NCBI RefSeq assembly: GCF_010537335.1
Contig: NZ_AP019711.1
Span: 372,001-436,000 of the forward strand
From: Amedibacterium intestinale
GTDB taxonomy: Bacteria; Bacillota_I; Bacilli_A; Erysipelotrichales; Erysipelotrichaceae
Reading direction: 5' to 3'
Length of the DNA stretch: 64,000 bases
In this document: positions 62,793 to 64,000 of the stretch, piece by piece
Layout of the letters: each line of letters opens with the position of its first letter
Position numbering within the stretch: position 1 is the first letter of the stretch
Program-made: the position numbers and the translations under genes
Notes under the pieces: generated by a model
Database searches by the model: none
The model's input: the letters and a program-made list of their open reading frames with translations, nothing else
What the model was told of the DNA's origin: nothing

Positions 62793-64000
62793 ATGAAAGG
62801 TATGATTCAAAAATATGCAGAATTAGCAATTCGTAAAGGAGTTAATCTGCAAAAAGGACAAATTCTTATTATTAATGCTTCTGTCAATGCGGTTGAACTA
62901 ACAAGAGCTTGTGTAGAAGAAGCTTATAAAGCAGGTGCGAAAAGGGTACAGGTATTTTATCAGGATGAATATATAAATAGAAGTAACTATTTCTATCAGA
63001 GTGATGAAGAACTTCAGCATATCTATCCCTGGGAAATTGATAGTCGCTTAGATTTGATGAAAGATGGTGCATGTATTCTTCATATCATTTCTGAAATTCC
63101 AGGTATTATGAACGGAGTTGATGCATCTAAAATCAGTAAAGCAAGAATGGCGAAAGCAATATTAAGTAAAGACTTACAGGAATACACCATGTTGAATAAA
63201 ACACAGTGGTGTATTATTGCAGTTTCAAATAAGGAATGGGCAGATGTAGTATTCCCAGAATTTGAAGGAGAAATTGGTGCAGAAGAAGAACTTATGGATA
63301 GAATTCTTTCTAGTGTTCATGTAAGGGAAGATAATGATCCTATTGAAGAATGGACAAAATTAAATGCTTCTTTCCAGTCTAGAATTCAGAAACTTAATAC
63401 GTATCATTTTGATTCTTTGCATTTCGTGAACTCTTTAGGAACGGATTTATATGTTGAACTTCCTAAAACTCATATTTGGGCAGGAGGAAGTGAAAAAACA
63501 GAAAGTGGTGTAGAATTTAATCCCAATATGCCTACAGAAGAAATCTTTTCTATGCCAAAACGTGATGGGGTAAATGGAATTGTATATGCTTCTCGTCCAC
63601 TTCTTTATAATGGAACAATGATCAATGATTTCTGGATTCGTTTTAAAGATGGAAAAGCCGTTGAATTTGATGCTAAAGAAGGATTGGATGCACTAACAGA
63701 ACTTATAAATTTTGATGAAGGAAGTTCATATCTTGGAGAAGTTGCACTAGTTCCATATCATTCACCAATTTCAGAAAGTGGTATATTATTTTACAATACC
63801 TTATTTGATGAAAATGCGTCTTGTCATTTAGCACTTGGTGATGCATATCCTATGAATATAGAAAATGGTACTAAAATGAGTGAAGAAGAATTGAAACAGG
63901 CGGGTGCGAATTCTTCTTTAACACATGTTGATTTTATGTTTGGTAATGAAGATATGTGTATTACAGGAAATAAGGATGGCAAAGAGATTCCTGTATTCAA
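62793..64000 (+). CDS. M29-family aminopeptidase, 3'-truncated by window edge
   Basis: Metallo-aminopeptidase of the AmpS/AmpT/PepS family, first 402 codons visible. N-terminus MIQKYAELAIRKGVNLQKGQ is characteristic, as is IWAGGSEKTESGVEFNPNMP (metal-site region). The stretch FNTLFDENASCHLALGDAYP contains the conserved Glu and His ligands. The final HVDFMFG and the last strand are just reached; a stop lies beyond the window. AAGGAAGGAG precedes the ATG. Confidence 0.93.
   Translation, partial: MKGMIQKYAELAIRKGVNLQKGQILIINASVNAVELTRACVEEAYKAGAKRVQVFYQDEYINRSNYFYQSDEELQHIYPWEIDSRLDLMKDGACILHIISEIPGIMNGVDASKISKARMAKAILSKDLQEYTMLNKTQWCIIAVSNKEWADVVFPEFEGEIGAEEELMDRILSSVHVREDNDPIEEWTKLNASFQSRIQKLNTYHFDSLHFVNSLGTDLYVELPKTHIWAGGSEKTESGVEFNPNMPTEEIFSMPKRDGVNGIVYASRPLLYNGTMINDFWIRFKDGKAVEFDAKEGLDALTELINFDEGSSYLGEVALVPYHSPISESGILFYNTLFDENASCHLALGDAYPMNIENGTKMSEEELKQAGANSSLTHVDFMFGNEDMCITGNKDGKEIPVF

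Overview
The window is about 64 kb of AT-rich, gene-dense chromosome from a low-GC Gram-positive (Bacillota). It carries no phage, plasmid, rRNA or CRISPR sequence. Several blocks follow the Bacillus subtilis gene order: tig-lon-ysxC, spoVID-valS, radC-mreCD-minCD-spoIVFA/FB, and polA-mutM-coaE-dnaB-dnaI-pfkA-pyk. Sporulation genes, an Rnf complex, ammonia-dependent AsnA and NADP-type Gdh point to an anaerobic, spore-forming gut-type firmicute. I favour the Erysipelotrichia, but this is an inference without a phylogeny.

Layout. 1-8.8 kb: protein quality control (trigger factor, Lon), the ribosome-assembly GTPase YsxC, a catalytically decayed ThyX-like protein, a SpoVID-like spore protein behind a sigma-E-like promoter, then a T-box RNA controlling an acetyltransferase and ValRS. 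8.9-15.4 kb: an ApbE flavin transferase facing an rnfCDGEAB operon. This operon has three oddities: RnfD carries an extra C-terminal FMN-binding domain, RnfB stops before its ferredoxin-like domains, and a 54-residue Cys-rich membrane protein lies between rnfA and rnfB. 15.4-25 kb: AsnA, a CPA2 antiporter, an FMN_bind-like lipoprotein, RqcH, Gmk, Gdh and FeoAB. 25.2-28.3 kb: NAD salvage (PncA, PncB), a membrane protein, and a 190-bp MITE-like insertion with 21-bp direct repeats. 28.3-41.2 kb: a decayed amidohydrolase, a second T-box with metNIQ (plus a 23-codon ORF), SbcCD, a sirtuin, a UbiB-like kinase with a phasin-like partner, and small exported proteins.

41.2-45.4 kb: an AgrC/AgrA-type two-component system followed by an ABC exporter whose promoter carries 20-bp-phased direct repeats, the likely LytTR target. 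45.4-47.7 kb: two identical tRNA-His genes, DegV, a decayed HisK-like PHP protein and tRNA-Ser(GGA). 47.8-54 kb: the radC/mreCD/minCD cluster without mreB, SpoIVFA/FB behind a sigma-E-like promoter, and a ZnuA-like lipoprotein without metal ligands. 54-64 kb: PolA, Fpg, CoaE, DnaB and DnaI (replication initiation), PfkA, Pyk, and an M29 aminopeptidase cut by the window edge.

The most notable themes are the remodelled Rnf/flavin electron-transfer locus and four separate enzyme-family proteins that have kept their fold signatures while losing catalytic or metal-binding residues. All functions are read from sequence motifs and gene order; no database search was run.
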